Part shown: piece by piece, positions 17,145 to 25,883 of the stretch | Numbering within the stretch: position 1 is the first letter of the stretch | Layout: the number at the start of each line of letters is the position of its first letter | Origin: Deltaproteobacteria bacterium | GTDB taxonomy: Bacteria; Myxococcota_A; UBA9160; UBA4427 | NCBI GenBank assembly: GCA_002719955.1 | Contig: PBFW01000073.1 | Coordinates: 1 to 64,000, forward strand | DNA length: 64,000 nucleotides | Direction of reading: 5' to 3' | The notes under the pieces: generated by a model | What the model was told of the DNA's origin: nothing | Seen by the model: only the letters and a program-made list of their open reading frames with translations | The model's database searches: none | Made by a program: the position numbers and the translations under genes

Positions 17145-17189
17145 GCCGGACCACCGACTAGTGACGTCCCGGGGGCCCGATCTCTCGCG

Positions 17190-17645
17190 TCAGTCCCCGA
17201 GCTGTCGATAGGCTCGCTGGATCTGCTGAGACTTCTCGTGCGCCAGAGCCCGAAGCTCCTCACCCAAATGAGCCACCTTGTCTGGATGATATTCTCTCAT
17301 CCGCGACCGGTAGGCGTCCCTGATCGCGTCGCTGGATGCGGAGCGCGCGACGCCGAGGATCTCGTAGGGATCGAACGCGTTCGGCCGCTCGGTTCCACCC
17401 GTCGCGTTCGGCCCGGTGTCCGCCCCCGTCGGGCGACGGGACGAGGCCCTCTCGGCTGCCCCGGCCTCGTATTGTCGGAGGTGGTGCCGATAGAACCAGA
17501 CGAGCCACGCCATGATCAAGACATCGTCGATGCGTCCCGGAATCCCGAAATAATCAGGGAAGAGATCGTGGGGCAACACGAGGTAGACGATCGCGACGAG
17601 GATCAAACCTTTCAGCAGAGTCCTGGGATCCGTTCGCTCGAACAT
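17190..17645 (-). CDS. DUF1232 membrane protein with C-terminal J-domain
   Basis: 151 residues. The N-terminal half is a short DUF1232-like membrane segment (LLKGLILVAIVYLVLPHDLFPDY, then IPGRIDDVLIMAWLVWFY, two hydrophobic stretches up to residue 52). After a low-complexity Gly/Thr/Arg linker (65-88), residues 90-150 are a J-domain with DPYEILGV and the essential HPD at 120-122. It probably tethers a DnaK-type chaperone to the membrane. It is convergent with the amidase gene and has AGGA six bases before the ATG. Confidence 0.85.
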   Translation of the reverse strand: MFERTDPRTLLKGLILVAIVYLVLPHDLFPDYFGIPGRIDDVLIMAWLVWFYRHHLRQYEAGAAERASSRRPTGADTGPNATGGTERPNAFDPYEILGVARSASSDAIRDAYRSRMREYHPDKVAHLGEELRALAHEKSQQIQRAYRQLGD

Positions 17646-17803
17646 CGGCCCATCCTAGCACCCGCCGCGATCTTCCCGGGCGCCCCGGCGGACGGCGGAC
17701 GGCGGCGAGGACGGCGAGGACGGCGCCTCGCGCGGCCGAGTGGGCGCGCGCTGGGGTCGTGGCATACTCGTCCCGCGTCGATTCAATCGGGTGGAGGTTC
17801 GTC

Positions 17804-18313
17804 ATGAAGAAGGTTTTGCGCGGGCTGGGGTCGATCGTCCTCGTCCTCATTGCACTGCTGATGGTCGTTGCCGTCTACGCCCGCATGCACGATGGCCCGG
17901 TCAGGGCCTTCGCCGGAGGGACGCTGGACTCCGGTCCCTGGAACGACAGTCATGGAATCGATTGGTCCTTCGCAGCGGACCTGCCCACGCTCGAACTCCA
18001 GTTGCTGGAACCGCCGCGGTCTCGCACGGTGTGGATGATCCACCACGACGGAAAGCTCTTCATTCCCTGCGGTATTCCGAACTTCACGCTCTGGAAGAAA
18101 TGGCCTCACGAAGCCGTCGCCAATGGGGAGGCCGTGATCCGCATCGAGGGCAGGCGCTACGCCGTGAAGCTGGTCAAGACCGACGACCGGGACGAGATCT
18201 CCGCGGTCCGGGCGGGCCTCGCTGAAAAATACGATGCGGCGGCTCCGGGCGCCGAAGAGGCGGGCGACCTGCTCTGGATCTTTCGAGTGGAGCCCCGCCA
18301 AGCCGACGCCTAG
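17804..18313 (+). CDS. Membrane-anchored protein of unknown function
   Basis: 169 residues. An N-terminal anchor (residues 8-27, LGSIVLVLIALLMVVAVYA) is followed by a periplasmic domain with SRTVWMIHHDGKLFIPCGI and GEAVIRIEGRRYAVKLVK. The strand pattern is reminiscent of split-barrel flavin-binding proteins (DUF2255 or deazaflavin-dependent nitroreductase type), but the resemblance is weak and I do not assign a function. GGAGG lies six bases before the ATG at 17804, which fixes the start against the longer open frame. A CATACT at 17763-17768 may be its -10. Confidence 0.7.
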   Translation: MKKVLRGLGSIVLVLIALLMVVAVYARMHDGPVRAFAGGTLDSGPWNDSHGIDWSFAADLPTLELQLLEPPRSRTVWMIHHDGKLFIPCGIPNFTLWKKWPHEAVANGEAVIRIEGRRYAVKLVKTDDRDEISAVRAGLAEKYDAAAPGAEEAGDLLWIFRVEPRQADA

Positions 18314-18320
18314 CGAAGCG

Positions 18321-18659
18321 CTATCTCGAAACGTTCTGTGGGCTTCCGCCTCGGCTCAGACAGTCGTTTCTGGACATGAATGGGGTCGCATTTCGCAGCC
18401 GACAACTCACGATTCCCGCTTTCGAGTCCATGGGCCCGAGAGAGGTCGCGCGCTTCCACCAGCGTTTCGACTCCGCAAGCAGCGGGTTCTCCCCGGTCGG
18501 ACCAGCGTCTTGCGGAGCGTCCGACCCCGCCGTCGCAGCGTCCTTGGATTTGTGCGTGGCGGGCGTCTTGGCCGCGGCCGAATCCAATTCGTCGAGGACC
18601 AGACAGCCGATCGAGGTCGAGAGACCAAGGAGCAGGCTGATCAGGAAGAGGCGTCGCAT
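18321..18659 (-). CDS. Small lipoprotein of unknown function
   Basis: 112 residues from the ATG at 18659, picked because it gives a clean lipoprotein signal MRRLFLISLLLGLSTSIGC with the lipobox Cys at residue 19 and has GATGAG six bases upstream. The body is low-complexity (Ala/Asp/Thr/Lys) and ends with two further Cys in VSCRLRNATPFMSRNDCLSRGG, a pattern I associate with short secreted proteins of related bacteria. Convergent with the gene ending at 18313. Function unknown. Confidence 0.6.
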   Translation of the reverse strand: MRRLFLISLLLGLSTSIGCLVLDELDSAAAKTPATHKSKDAATAGSDAPQDAGPTGENPLLAESKRWWKRATSLGPMDSKAGIVSCRLRNATPFMSRNDCLSRGGSPQNVSR

Positions 18660-19255
18660 GGGCATCTCATCGTCGATTTCTCGGCTCTGCTTGAACTGCC
18701 GGTGGGCTGCGTGTGGCTGGGGACCGGCTGCAAATTCCATCGCCGTCTGCCGATGAAGCGTGCCGGGCCTCCTCACCCTTGTAGGGGACCCGGCAAGTCC
18801 AAGGACGCGCCGCTTCGCCGACTGCGGCCGTGAGAACCACGCGTCGCTCAGCTCGGCTCGGCACGACCTCCTGCTTGTCGCTCCGCGTGCCCCCTGCCCC
18901 CGCTCAAGAGACTCTGCCTTTCCGATCGTGGGCTGTGACCCGTCCAGGGTTCAAAAACGCTGTCGAAGGCCGCCACATGAGGCGGGTCTGCGCCGCCAGC
19001 GGACGCATCCAGAGCGAGGTGAGGTATTCGCTCTCGTGCTGGGTCTGATCGGGCCCCAGATCGACCTGGTTGTGTGTATGAGGAGGGTATTCCACGATCG
19101 CGAGACGGAGGAACTCGAAGGCCAGCTGTGCGAAACGAGCTTGCTGGCGCAGCGAGATGGATGGTTGAAACCGCGAACGGTCTCTCTACGCTCCCGAGTC
19201 GAGCGCGCGGCGGGCGCGCCGCGCTGCACCGGGGGCGCCGTTGGGGGACGAGAAT
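18660..19255. other. Long gap with no intact gene; a possible remnant on the minus strand
   Basis: No full gene is supported in these 596 bases. On the minus strand, 18904 to about 19190 reads as a coherent, non-Arg/Ser-rich peptide (QQARFAQLAFEFLRLAIVEY ... TSLWMRPLAAQTRLMWRP) ending in TGA, but it is bounded upstream by a TAG and offers only an internal GTG at 19095 as start. It looks like the tail of a decayed gene. I cannot name the family. Confidence 0.4.
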
Positions 19256-21256
19256 ATGAGGCACGCAGACATTTCGAGGGGACGGGTCGGGCGGCTTCTC
19301 GGGGCGATCCTCGCCTTCTCCTTCTGCTGCTTCGCGGCGAACGCCCATCCCGGGGAGCAGGCTTCGATTCGTCTCGTGCTCCTCGACTGGGTGAACGGCG
19401 TCGCGACCTCGAATGCGGCCCTGCTCGACGCAGCGCTTTCCGAGCATTTCGAACACCTGACGCTCTTTGGCCCGCCCCAGGATCGGAAGAGCTACCGGGC
19501 CGCTGTCGCAAGGGGAGAAGCCCCGGTCAGCGATATCGATCTGCGTCACGCCCACTACGCAGTGAACGGGGACCGCGCACGAATCAGCGACATCCTGGGC
19601 ATCGTCATGCAAACGACGCAGGTCGCGCTGGTCGCCACGCTCACCAAGACCGCCAGCGGCTGGCGACTCGGAGCGATCACCTCGCAGCTCCAGCTCCCGG
19701 TCGCGGCCCGGCGGACCTATCCCGAACAGCTCGTGCGACAGACATTCGAGGTCGAGGTCGTCGATGCCCATCACGGCGATCCGATCTCGAGCCGGATCAA
19801 CGTGGTGGACGAAGCGGGGGATTATTGGGCGCCCGAAGGACATATGCGCGAGGTGTCGACCGGTTGGCGCGAAGACGTCGGCCACGATGTGGTCGTCGCG
19901 GGCAGGACCTGGGCCTATGTGCCCGGGCGGAGCCGTCTGCGCCTACCGCCCGGCCGCTACACCCTCGAAGTCATGCGCGGCTTCGAATACACGCCGGTCA
20001 AGACGGGCTTCGAGATCAAGCCCGGCGAGGATTCGCGTCTGCGCGTCAAGCTCGAGCGGTGGTCGGAGATTCGCCAGGCCGGATGGTATTCGGGCGATAC
20101 CCACGTGCATTTCGTCGATCCCGAGGCGGGACTCCTCGAACTCCTTGGGGAGGATCTCAATGTGCTCAATATCCTGGCCTCGAAATGGGGTGCGCTCGTC
20201 ACGAACGTCGAACATTTCACAGGCGCACCGAGCCGAAGCTCGCTTCCCGAACACGTTGTCTATGTCGGCCAGGAAACGCGCCACGGCTGGCTAGGCCACT
20301 CGATCCTGCTGGGCATCGAACGCCTCGTCTATCCGCTGACCTGGGGCGGACCCTCTGAAGGCGTGCCCGGTGGCTTCGACCATCCCCCGATGGCGACGCA
20401 GGCGGACGCGGCGCATGCGCAGGGCGGGTTGGTGACTGCTGCTCATTTCCCCTGGCCCAACGGCGAATTGGCAGTCGATATCGCGCTCGGAAAGCTCGAC
20501 GCGGTGGATGTATTCACCTGGGGCGATTCTTTTTCGAGCAAGAATGTCATGCCCGCGCCGCCCGCCGTGGCCACCTGGTATCGCTACCTGAATTGTGGCT
20601 TCGACCTGCCCGCCACGGCGGGTACGGACAAGATGTACAACACGCAGGTGTCCGGCTCCGTGCGCGTCTACGCAAAGGTCGACGGCGCCTTCAGCTACGA
20701 CGCCTGGTTGGATGGAATCCGTGCCGGTCGCACCTTCGTCTCCACGGCCCCGATTCTGACCTTCAGCGCGAACGACCGTGAGCTGGGTGAGACCCTCACG
20801 GCAGCGAGTGGAGACCGGATCCGCGTGAAAGCACGTTCGCGTTCGCGAATCCGGGTGGCACGACTCGAGATCGTCGAAGGCGGACGCGTGGTCGCGGCGG
20901 TCGAGAATCCCGATGGACAGCTCGACCTCAGCCTCGAGGCGTCGGTCTCGATCGCGGGCAGCACCTGGCTCGCTGCCCGCGCCTACTCGCCCGAGGAACT
21001 CGCCTACCAGACCTTCTCGATCGCCGGCTTCACAGGGATCCCTGTGATGGCCCATACGAGTCCCATCTACGTGAGTGTGGATGGCGCACCACGACGCTCT
21101 GCGGAGGATGCGCGGGTCCTGCTCGGGTGGGTCTCGGACGCCATCCGATGGGCTCGCAATCAAGGGCGCTTCGCGTCACCCGAAGATCGCGACGAAATGA
21201 TCGCGCTCTTCAGACGCGCCGAGAAGGTCTATCGATCTCAGCTGCGGGCCGAATAG
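19256..21256 (+). CDS. Secreted CehA/McbA-family metallohydrolase (PHP fold) with N-terminal NTF2-like domain
   Basis: 666 residues. A signal peptide (LLGAILAFSFCCFAANAHP) precedes an NTF2/SnoaL-like region (about 35-150: VLLDWVNGVATSNAALLDAAL ... WRLGAI). A carboxypeptidase-regulatory-like strand region follows, then a PHP-type metal domain opened by GWYSGDTHVHF (about 277-286) with TAAHFPWP and PATAGTDKMYN later. CehA/McbA hydrolases include carbaryl hydrolases, but this subfamily is large and substrates are mostly unknown. The ATG at 19256 is preceded by GGGGGA; a TTG at 19241 is also open. Single gene between oppositely oriented neighbours. Confidence 0.8.
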   Translation: MRHADISRGRVGRLLGAILAFSFCCFAANAHPGEQASIRLVLLDWVNGVATSNAALLDAALSEHFEHLTLFGPPQDRKSYRAAVARGEAPVSDIDLRHAHYAVNGDRARISDILGIVMQTTQVALVATLTKTASGWRLGAITSQLQLPVAARRTYPEQLVRQTFEVEVVDAHHGDPISSRINVVDEAGDYWAPEGHMREVSTGWREDVGHDVVVAGRTWAYVPGRSRLRLPPGRYTLEVMRGFEYTPVKTGFEIKPGEDSRLRVKLERWSEIRQAGWYSGDTHVHFVDPEAGLLELLGEDLNVLNILASKWGALVTNVEHFTGAPSRSSLPEHVVYVGQETRHGWLGHSILLGIERLVYPLTWGGPSEGVPGGFDHPPMATQADAAHAQGGLVTAAHFPWPNGELAVDIALGKLDAVDVFTWGDSFSSKNVMPAPPAVATWYRYLNCGFDLPATAGTDKMYNTQVSGSVRVYAKVDGAFSYDAWLDGIRAGRTFVSTAPILTFSANDRELGETLTAASGDRIRVKARSRSRIRVARLEIVEGGRVVAAVENPDGQLDLSLEASVSIAGSTWLAARAYSPEELAYQTFSIAGFTGIPVMAHTSPIYVSVDGAPRRSAEDARVLLGWVSDAIRWARNQGRFASPEDRDEMIALFRRAEKVYRSQLRAE

Positions 21257-21365
21257 TCGCCCGCTCATGAATGCGGTGGTTCCGCCCTGGGGTTCGGGCT
21301 CCGCGGGCTCGACCATCCCCCGACGGCTGTTCGGGAGTCGGCGCCCAGGGATCTTGCGCGCTCTC

Positions 21366-22244
21366 TCAGGACTCCAGATAGGGCCCGAGGATGACTCCAC
21401 GCGCGGGAGGATCCGTTCTGTCCTCAATCGACCGATGACGCGCCTTGATCGCATCTCGGTAAGCTTCGTCAGTTTCGATCCAGAAACGTTCCTCGACCAC
21501 GGCTGCCAACACGCGCTCGGCGACGTCGGCGGGCGTCTGTGAAATCGCTTCGAAGCGCTCGGAGAACTCCTCCAGATCGCCCGGCAGCTGCGCTACGACT
21601 TCGGCCTCCTCTCTGCTCGCGTTGGCCAGCTCCTTCGGGCGGTTACGTTCGGCCCCGGCGATATTCGTTGCCACGGCGCCTGGACACAGGCAGCTCACCC
21701 TCACCCGCGACCCCGCCTCCCGCAGCTCGCTATGCATCGATTCCGCGATCGACGCGGCCGCGTGCTTGCTGGCGTTGTAGGCCGCCATCCAGGGATAGGA
21801 GGTGAGCCCTGCCACGGATGCGGTCACGACGACATGCCCCTCGTCCCTTCTCTTCAGTTCAGGGAGGAAGACGCGAATCCCGTGGATGATTCCCCAGACG
21901 TTCACATCGAGAGTCCAGCGCCAATCGTTCGCTGTGAGTTCTTCCATCGGCCCCGTCGGTGCCGATACCCCCGCATTCAGGCAGATCAGGTGTGGATTCC
22001 CGAACGCCTCTCTGGCCGCCTCGCCCAGAAGCGTCATCGAAGCCTCGTCACCGACGTCGGTCACGACCGGAAGAACCGCCGCTCCGACAGCCTCGACACG
22101 AGCCGCAGCCCTTCTCAGCGCCCCTGCCTCGATATCCGCCATCACGACATTCATGCCCTCGCGACCAAAACACTCCGCGAAGGCCAGGCCGATCCCGCTG
22201 GCGCCGCCGGTGATGACTGCGGTCTTGCCTTCCAGATCTCTCAT
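21366..22244 (-). CDS. Short-chain dehydrogenase/reductase
   Basis: 292 residues of classical SDR. It has TGGASGIG (about 13-20), CLNAGV, catalytic Ser in VTASVAG and YNASKHA (Tyr-x-x-x-Lys), and an extended C-terminal substrate loop (EEFSERFEAISQTPADVAERVL). The ATG at 22244 has GAGGGG five bases upstream; a GTG six codons earlier is less likely. It oxidises or reduces an alcohol/ketone with NAD(P). Convergent with the CehA/McbA gene; its own regulator is not apparent. Confidence 0.92.
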   Translation of the reverse strand: MRDLEGKTAVITGGASGIGLAFAECFGREGMNVVMADIEAGALRRAAARVEAVGAAVLPVVTDVGDEASMTLLGEAAREAFGNPHLICLNAGVSAPTGPMEELTANDWRWTLDVNVWGIIHGIRVFLPELKRRDEGHVVVTASVAGLTSYPWMAAYNASKHAAASIAESMHSELREAGSRVRVSCLCPGAVATNIAGAERNRPKELANASREEAEVVAQLPGDLEEFSERFEAISQTPADVAERVLAAVVEERFWIETDEAYRDAIKARHRSIEDRTDPPARGVILGPYLES

Positions 22245-22356
22245 TATTTCCCCTCGTTCCACGCTTCCGCAAGGACTCGCCCGGTCGCAGAATACGACAA
22301 GGAAGCTCGCGCCCGAGACCTTAGATCCGCGTAGTCGGTGATTCCAGCGATCGAGC

Positions 22357-22362
22357 TACACT
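22357..22362 (+). promoter_or_regulatory. -10-like element before the frameshifted cNMP-domain gene
   Basis: TACACT lies 52 bases upstream of the ATG at 22415, in the divergent gap with the SDR. No -35 match is evident. Confidence 0.25.
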
Positions 22363-22414
22363 ATGGAGGGGCCCAAAAATAGAAGGCCGAAAGCCCGACA
22401 TCCCACTCGGGGAA

Positions 22415-23105
22415 ATGGTCGACATCCCGGAGCAGCGCCTGCCCCCCCCGAGCATCCAGCTGGAAAAGGCGCAGCCGACATCGATTGAAGCGCCGATTCA
22501 GGAGATCGTCCTCACCGAGGTCATCGCCAGTTCGCAGCCTCTACCGGAAGTGGACCTCGAGCAAGCGCCCTGCGCTCGAGAAATCTCACTCGGCCAGGAC
22601 AGCACTGAGGGAATTTTCCTCTCCCTCGACGAGATCGTCGAGGAGGATCCCGATCGCCAAATGGAATTCCTTCCGAAGCCGCGCGCGACGGCCGAGGAGA
22701 GCCAATCCCAACTTCTCTCAAAGCGCCTCTATCACGCGATTGGAAAGGACGGGATTCGCGAGCTCATTCAGCACGGGGAGATCCTCGAACTTCCCGCCGA
22801 CGTCGCTGTCATCCAACAGGGTGATCCATCCGATCGGCTCTACATCGTTCTCGAGGGAGCCCTCGTGACCTTGTCCCAGAAGTCGGACGGCCGGGGAGTG
22901 TTCCGAGATTTTCGACGAAGCGGCTCCCTCTTCAATCGTCGCACGCGGTGAATGCTGGCTCCTCATATTTTCACATCAGCGTCTAGTCGCGAGCACCGCA
23001 CGCAATCCCCAACTGACCGAACTCCTGCGCCGCCTTTCGACTCAAGCCGATCTCCTCCATCGCCCTGCACAAGCCGCTCCGCATTCTCCCCGACACGAGG
23101 CCTAG
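22415..23105 (+). pseudogene. Cyclic-nucleotide-binding-domain (CAP_ED) protein, frameshifted
   Basis: The first frame (22415-22951) gives 178 residues: a Glu/Pro-rich N-terminus, then the first half of a CAP_ED beta-barrel (LYHAIGKDGIRELIQHGEIL, IQQGDPSDRLYIVLEGALV). After about base 22895 the frame degenerates to RRSGSLFNRRTR and stops. In the +1 frame the second half of the same domain continues (SSIVARGECWLLIFSHQRLV, then NPQLTELLRRLS) to a TAG at 23103-23105. The glycine/FGE loop between the halves is missing, so this is more than a one-base slip. It was probably a small cAMP/cGMP-type sensor with a disordered N-terminus. A sequencing or assembly error remains possible. Confidence 0.7.
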
Positions 23106-23193
23106 CGCTGCGTGATGATCTGGAATCGACGGACACGCCGAAATTATTGCGGCCGCCGCCAGCCTTCTGGCCGTTCTCGTTTCCATCTCGATT

Positions 23194-23264
23194 GGTCGCT
23201 AGCGAGATCGCACCAGCTGAAGCGCCACGTCCTGAGCCGCTCTTGCGCCGAGTCGCTAGCGACC
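23194..23264. repeat. Two copies of the palindrome TCGCTAGCGA
   Basis: The 10-base palindrome occurs at 23196-23205 and 23253-23262. With flanks (GGTCGCTAGCGA and TCGCTAGCGACC) the copies are also an inverted pair, 57 bases apart, in the gap between the pseudogene and an acyl-CoA dehydrogenase gene. A protein-binding site is possible; no evidence beyond symmetry. Confidence 0.4.
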
Positions 23265-23396
23265 GCATTTCGCGGATCGGCGACGGACGAGTCCACCTGA
23301 TACTTGCACGAAACTCGCTTCCGAATGGTCTAGCATGGTGAAGGCTCGCGAGTGGGGCCTGCCGAATCATGTCAAGACGAAGGGGAGGCTCCATCC

Positions 23397-24701
23397 ATGG
23401 CCTGGGATTTCGCAACGGAACCTGAGTTTCAGGATAAACTCGACTGGATGGACGAATTCGTCCGCGAGGAAGTCGAACCCCTCGACCTGGCGTTTCCCGG
23501 GAGCGGCGCGCCCTTCGAGACGAAGAACGAGAAAACGAACGCGCTCATCAAACCCCTGCAGAAGATCGTCCAAGAGCAGGAATTATGGGCCTGCCATATG
23601 GGGCCCGAGCTAGGCGGACGGGGCTATGGACAGCTCAAGCTCGCGCTGATGAACGAGATCCTCGGTCGCTCGAGTTGGGCGCCACGCGTCTTCGGCTGCC
23701 AGGCACCGGATACAGGCAACGCAGAGATCATCGCCCATTACGGGAGCGAGGCGCAAAAGAAGAAATACCTCGAGCCCCTTCTGAAGAGCGAGATCGTGTC
23801 GTCCTACTCAATGACCGAACCCCAGGCAGGCTCGGACCCCAAGGAGTTCAAATGTGCCGCCTTCAAGAGCGGTGACGAATGGGTGATCCAAGGGGAAAAA
23901 TGGTACTCCTCGAATGCGACGCTGGCGGAGTTCCTGGTGGTCATGGCCATCACGGATTTCGACGTTCCGATCCATCAGGGAGCTTCGATGTTCCTCGTGC
24001 CAACGGACACGCCCGGCATCGAGTTCATTCGCAACGTGGGAATGCCCGGCGAGCCCATCGGTGAGGGGCACCACGGCTATATCCATTACAACGATGTTCG
24101 CGTTCCCGAGGAGAACCTGCTCGGAAGCCCAGGCGAGGCCTTCTCGATTGCACAGACCCGGCTCGGGGGCGGCCGAGTCCACCACGCGATGCGCACCGTC
24201 GGCCAGGTGAAGCATGCCTTCGACATGATGTGCGAGCGCGCCCTCTCGCGCTTCACGCAGGGGAGCATCCTCGCCAAGAAACAGAGCGTGCAGAATATGA
24301 TCGCCGACTCCTATATCGAGCTCGAGCAGTTCCGGCTGCTGGTTCTCAAGACGGCCTGGGTGATCGACCAGGGCGACAAGGACCTGGCGCGCACCCATGT
24401 CGCAATGGTGAAGGTACAGACCCCAAAGGTCATGCAGGATATCGTCGGACGCGCCCTACACGTCCACGGTTCCCTCGGTTGTTCGAACGAAATGCCACTG
24501 GCGAATATGTGGATGCAGGCTCCGATCATGGGCATCGTGGACGGCCCCAGCGAGGTCCATCGCGTCACGATCGCGAGACAGGTTCTGAAGAGCTACCAGC
24601 CCTCGGAGGGATTGTGGCCGAGCAAGCACCTGCCACCGCGCGTGCAGGCCGCGAAAGAGAAATTCGCCGCGATCCTCGAACTGGAGGTCGGAAACCTGTG
24701 A
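23397..24701 (+). CDS. Acyl-CoA dehydrogenase
   Basis: 434 residues of a true acyl-CoA dehydrogenase: N-terminal helices (FQDKLDWMDEFVREEVEPLD), the FAD/substrate strand SYSMTEPQAGSDP (about 140-152), GEKWYSSNAT, and the C-terminal domain with QDIVGRALHVHGSLGCSNEMP and DGPSEVHRVTIARQVL. It is closest by eye to the ACAD10/11 branch and is followed, 40 bases on, by an aminoglycoside-phosphotransferase-fold gene, the same pairing seen fused in eukaryotic ACAD10/11. That pair handles 4-hydroxyacyl-CoAs there. AGGGGAGG lies eight bases before the ATG. Confidence 0.92.
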   Translation: MAWDFATEPEFQDKLDWMDEFVREEVEPLDLAFPGSGAPFETKNEKTNALIKPLQKIVQEQELWACHMGPELGGRGYGQLKLALMNEILGRSSWAPRVFGCQAPDTGNAEIIAHYGSEAQKKKYLEPLLKSEIVSSYSMTEPQAGSDPKEFKCAAFKSGDEWVIQGEKWYSSNATLAEFLVVMAITDFDVPIHQGASMFLVPTDTPGIEFIRNVGMPGEPIGEGHHGYIHYNDVRVPEENLLGSPGEAFSIAQTRLGGGRVHHAMRTVGQVKHAFDMMCERALSRFTQGSILAKKQSVQNMIADSYIELEQFRLLVLKTAWVIDQGDKDLARTHVAMVKVQTPKVMQDIVGRALHVHGSLGCSNEMPLANMWMQAPIMGIVDGPSEVHRVTIARQVLKSYQPSEGLWPSKHLPPRVQAAKEKFAAILELEVGNL

Positions 24702-24741
24702 AGCCATCGCGACTCGGAGCAAGTCGGGAAGAGAGAGCGGC

Positions 24742-25800
24742 ATGAGTACCGGGACGAATGCAGAAGATCGACTCGAGGGATTGATCGAGATCGAAAAGCT
24801 CCAGAAGTGGATGGATGAGCGCGACCTTCCCGGTCGGGGCGAACCCCTCGAGGCAAGCTTCATCAGCGGCGGCGCATCGAACGAGATCTTCGAACTCAAG
24901 CGCGGCGAGCATCGCCTGGCGCTGCGTCGCCCTCCTCGCAAGGTCCCAAAGGGCCGAAACGAGACGATGCTGAGGGAGTATCGTGTACTCCATGCTCTGC
25001 GTGACACCGATGTACCCCACACCCACGCCTATGCGGTCTGTGAGGACACGGAACTGCTCGGTGCAGCTTTCTACATCATGGGCTTCGTCGACGGTTGGTC
25101 ACCGATGAATATGGGCGACACATGGCCCGCACCCTTCGACACGGACTTCGAGGCGCGCAAAGGACTCGCTTATGAGCTGGTCGATGCCATCGCGAAACTC
25201 GGGCAGGTCGACTGGCGAGCCGCGGGACTCGAGGGATTCGGAAAACCCGAGGGTTTCCTCGAGCGTCAGGTCGATCGCTGGATGCATCATCTCAAGGGTT
25301 TCCAATTTCGCGAGCTGCCCGGCCTCGACATCGCCGCCGAGTGGCTGCGCGCCCACACGCCCACTTCCTTTCGGCCGGGCATCATCCATGGTGACTATCA
25401 ATTCGCAAATGTGATGTTCGAGAGGGGGGCCCCCGCGCGCATGGCAGCGATCGTCGACTGGGAGATGGCGACGGTGGGCGACCCGCTGCTCGACCTGGCC
25501 TGGGTGCTGATGACCTGGCCGGACCCGGGCGAGGACCGGAGTCAAGGCTACGTCGACTACGAAGGCATGCCCACGCGCGACGAACTCATGCATCGCTATG
25601 CGAGTTCGAGCGGACTGCCCGTGGACGAGATGGATTACTATATCGTGCTCGCGCGATTCAAGATGGCCTGCGTTCTAGAGGGGGGCTATGCGCGTTTCGT
25701 ACAGGGAGGAGCCGATAATCCCAAGATGGAGGCCTTCGGGGATGTCGTGCTCGACATGGCCAGCCGAGCTGCCGAGCTCTCCAGAAATTCTCTTCTATGA
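24742..25800 (+). CDS. Phosphotransferase (APH/ACAD10-11 kinase-domain family)
   Basis: 352 residues with the APH kinase fold: an N-terminal nucleotide site (FISGGASNEIFEL, then LALRRPP), the catalytic loop HGDYQFANVMF (Asp of HGD) and metal-binding VDWEMATVGDPLLDLAWVL. Members next to acyl-CoA dehydrogenases are thought to phosphorylate hydroxyacyl-CoAs to aid dehydration, as in ACAD11; that function here is inference from the adjacency. Co-transcribed with the upstream dehydrogenase gene. Confidence 0.88.
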   Translation: MSTGTNAEDRLEGLIEIEKLQKWMDERDLPGRGEPLEASFISGGASNEIFELKRGEHRLALRRPPRKVPKGRNETMLREYRVLHALRDTDVPHTHAYAVCEDTELLGAAFYIMGFVDGWSPMNMGDTWPAPFDTDFEARKGLAYELVDAIAKLGQVDWRAAGLEGFGKPEGFLERQVDRWMHHLKGFQFRELPGLDIAAEWLRAHTPTSFRPGIIHGDYQFANVMFERGAPARMAAIVDWEMATVGDPLLDLAWVLMTWPDPGEDRSQGYVDYEGMPTRDELMHRYASSSGLPVDEMDYYIVLARFKMACVLEGGYARFVQGGADNPKMEAFGDVVLDMASRAAELSRNSLL

Positions 25801-25861
25801 CAGGGCCTTGGGAGCAAAATATGAGGCAGGAGATAAAGTCTGGTTTTGTGCGGACCGCATC

Positions 25862-25883
25862 ACCCGCCTCAGAGGAGGCGGGT
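25862..25883. terminator. GC-rich hairpin between convergent genes
   Basis: ACCCGCCTC (25862-25870) and GAGGCGGGT (25875-25883) form a perfect 9-bp stem with a 4-base loop. It overlaps the stop codon of the minus-strand acyl-CoA synthetase and lies 62 bases past the plus-strand kinase gene. No U-tract on either side, so it may slow both polymerases rather than be a full intrinsic terminator. Confidence 0.5.

Noticed and set aside
19256-21256. Naming the CehA/McbA protein a carbaryl hydrolase
   Set aside because: Only superfamily motifs are shared; most members of this family have unknown substrates.
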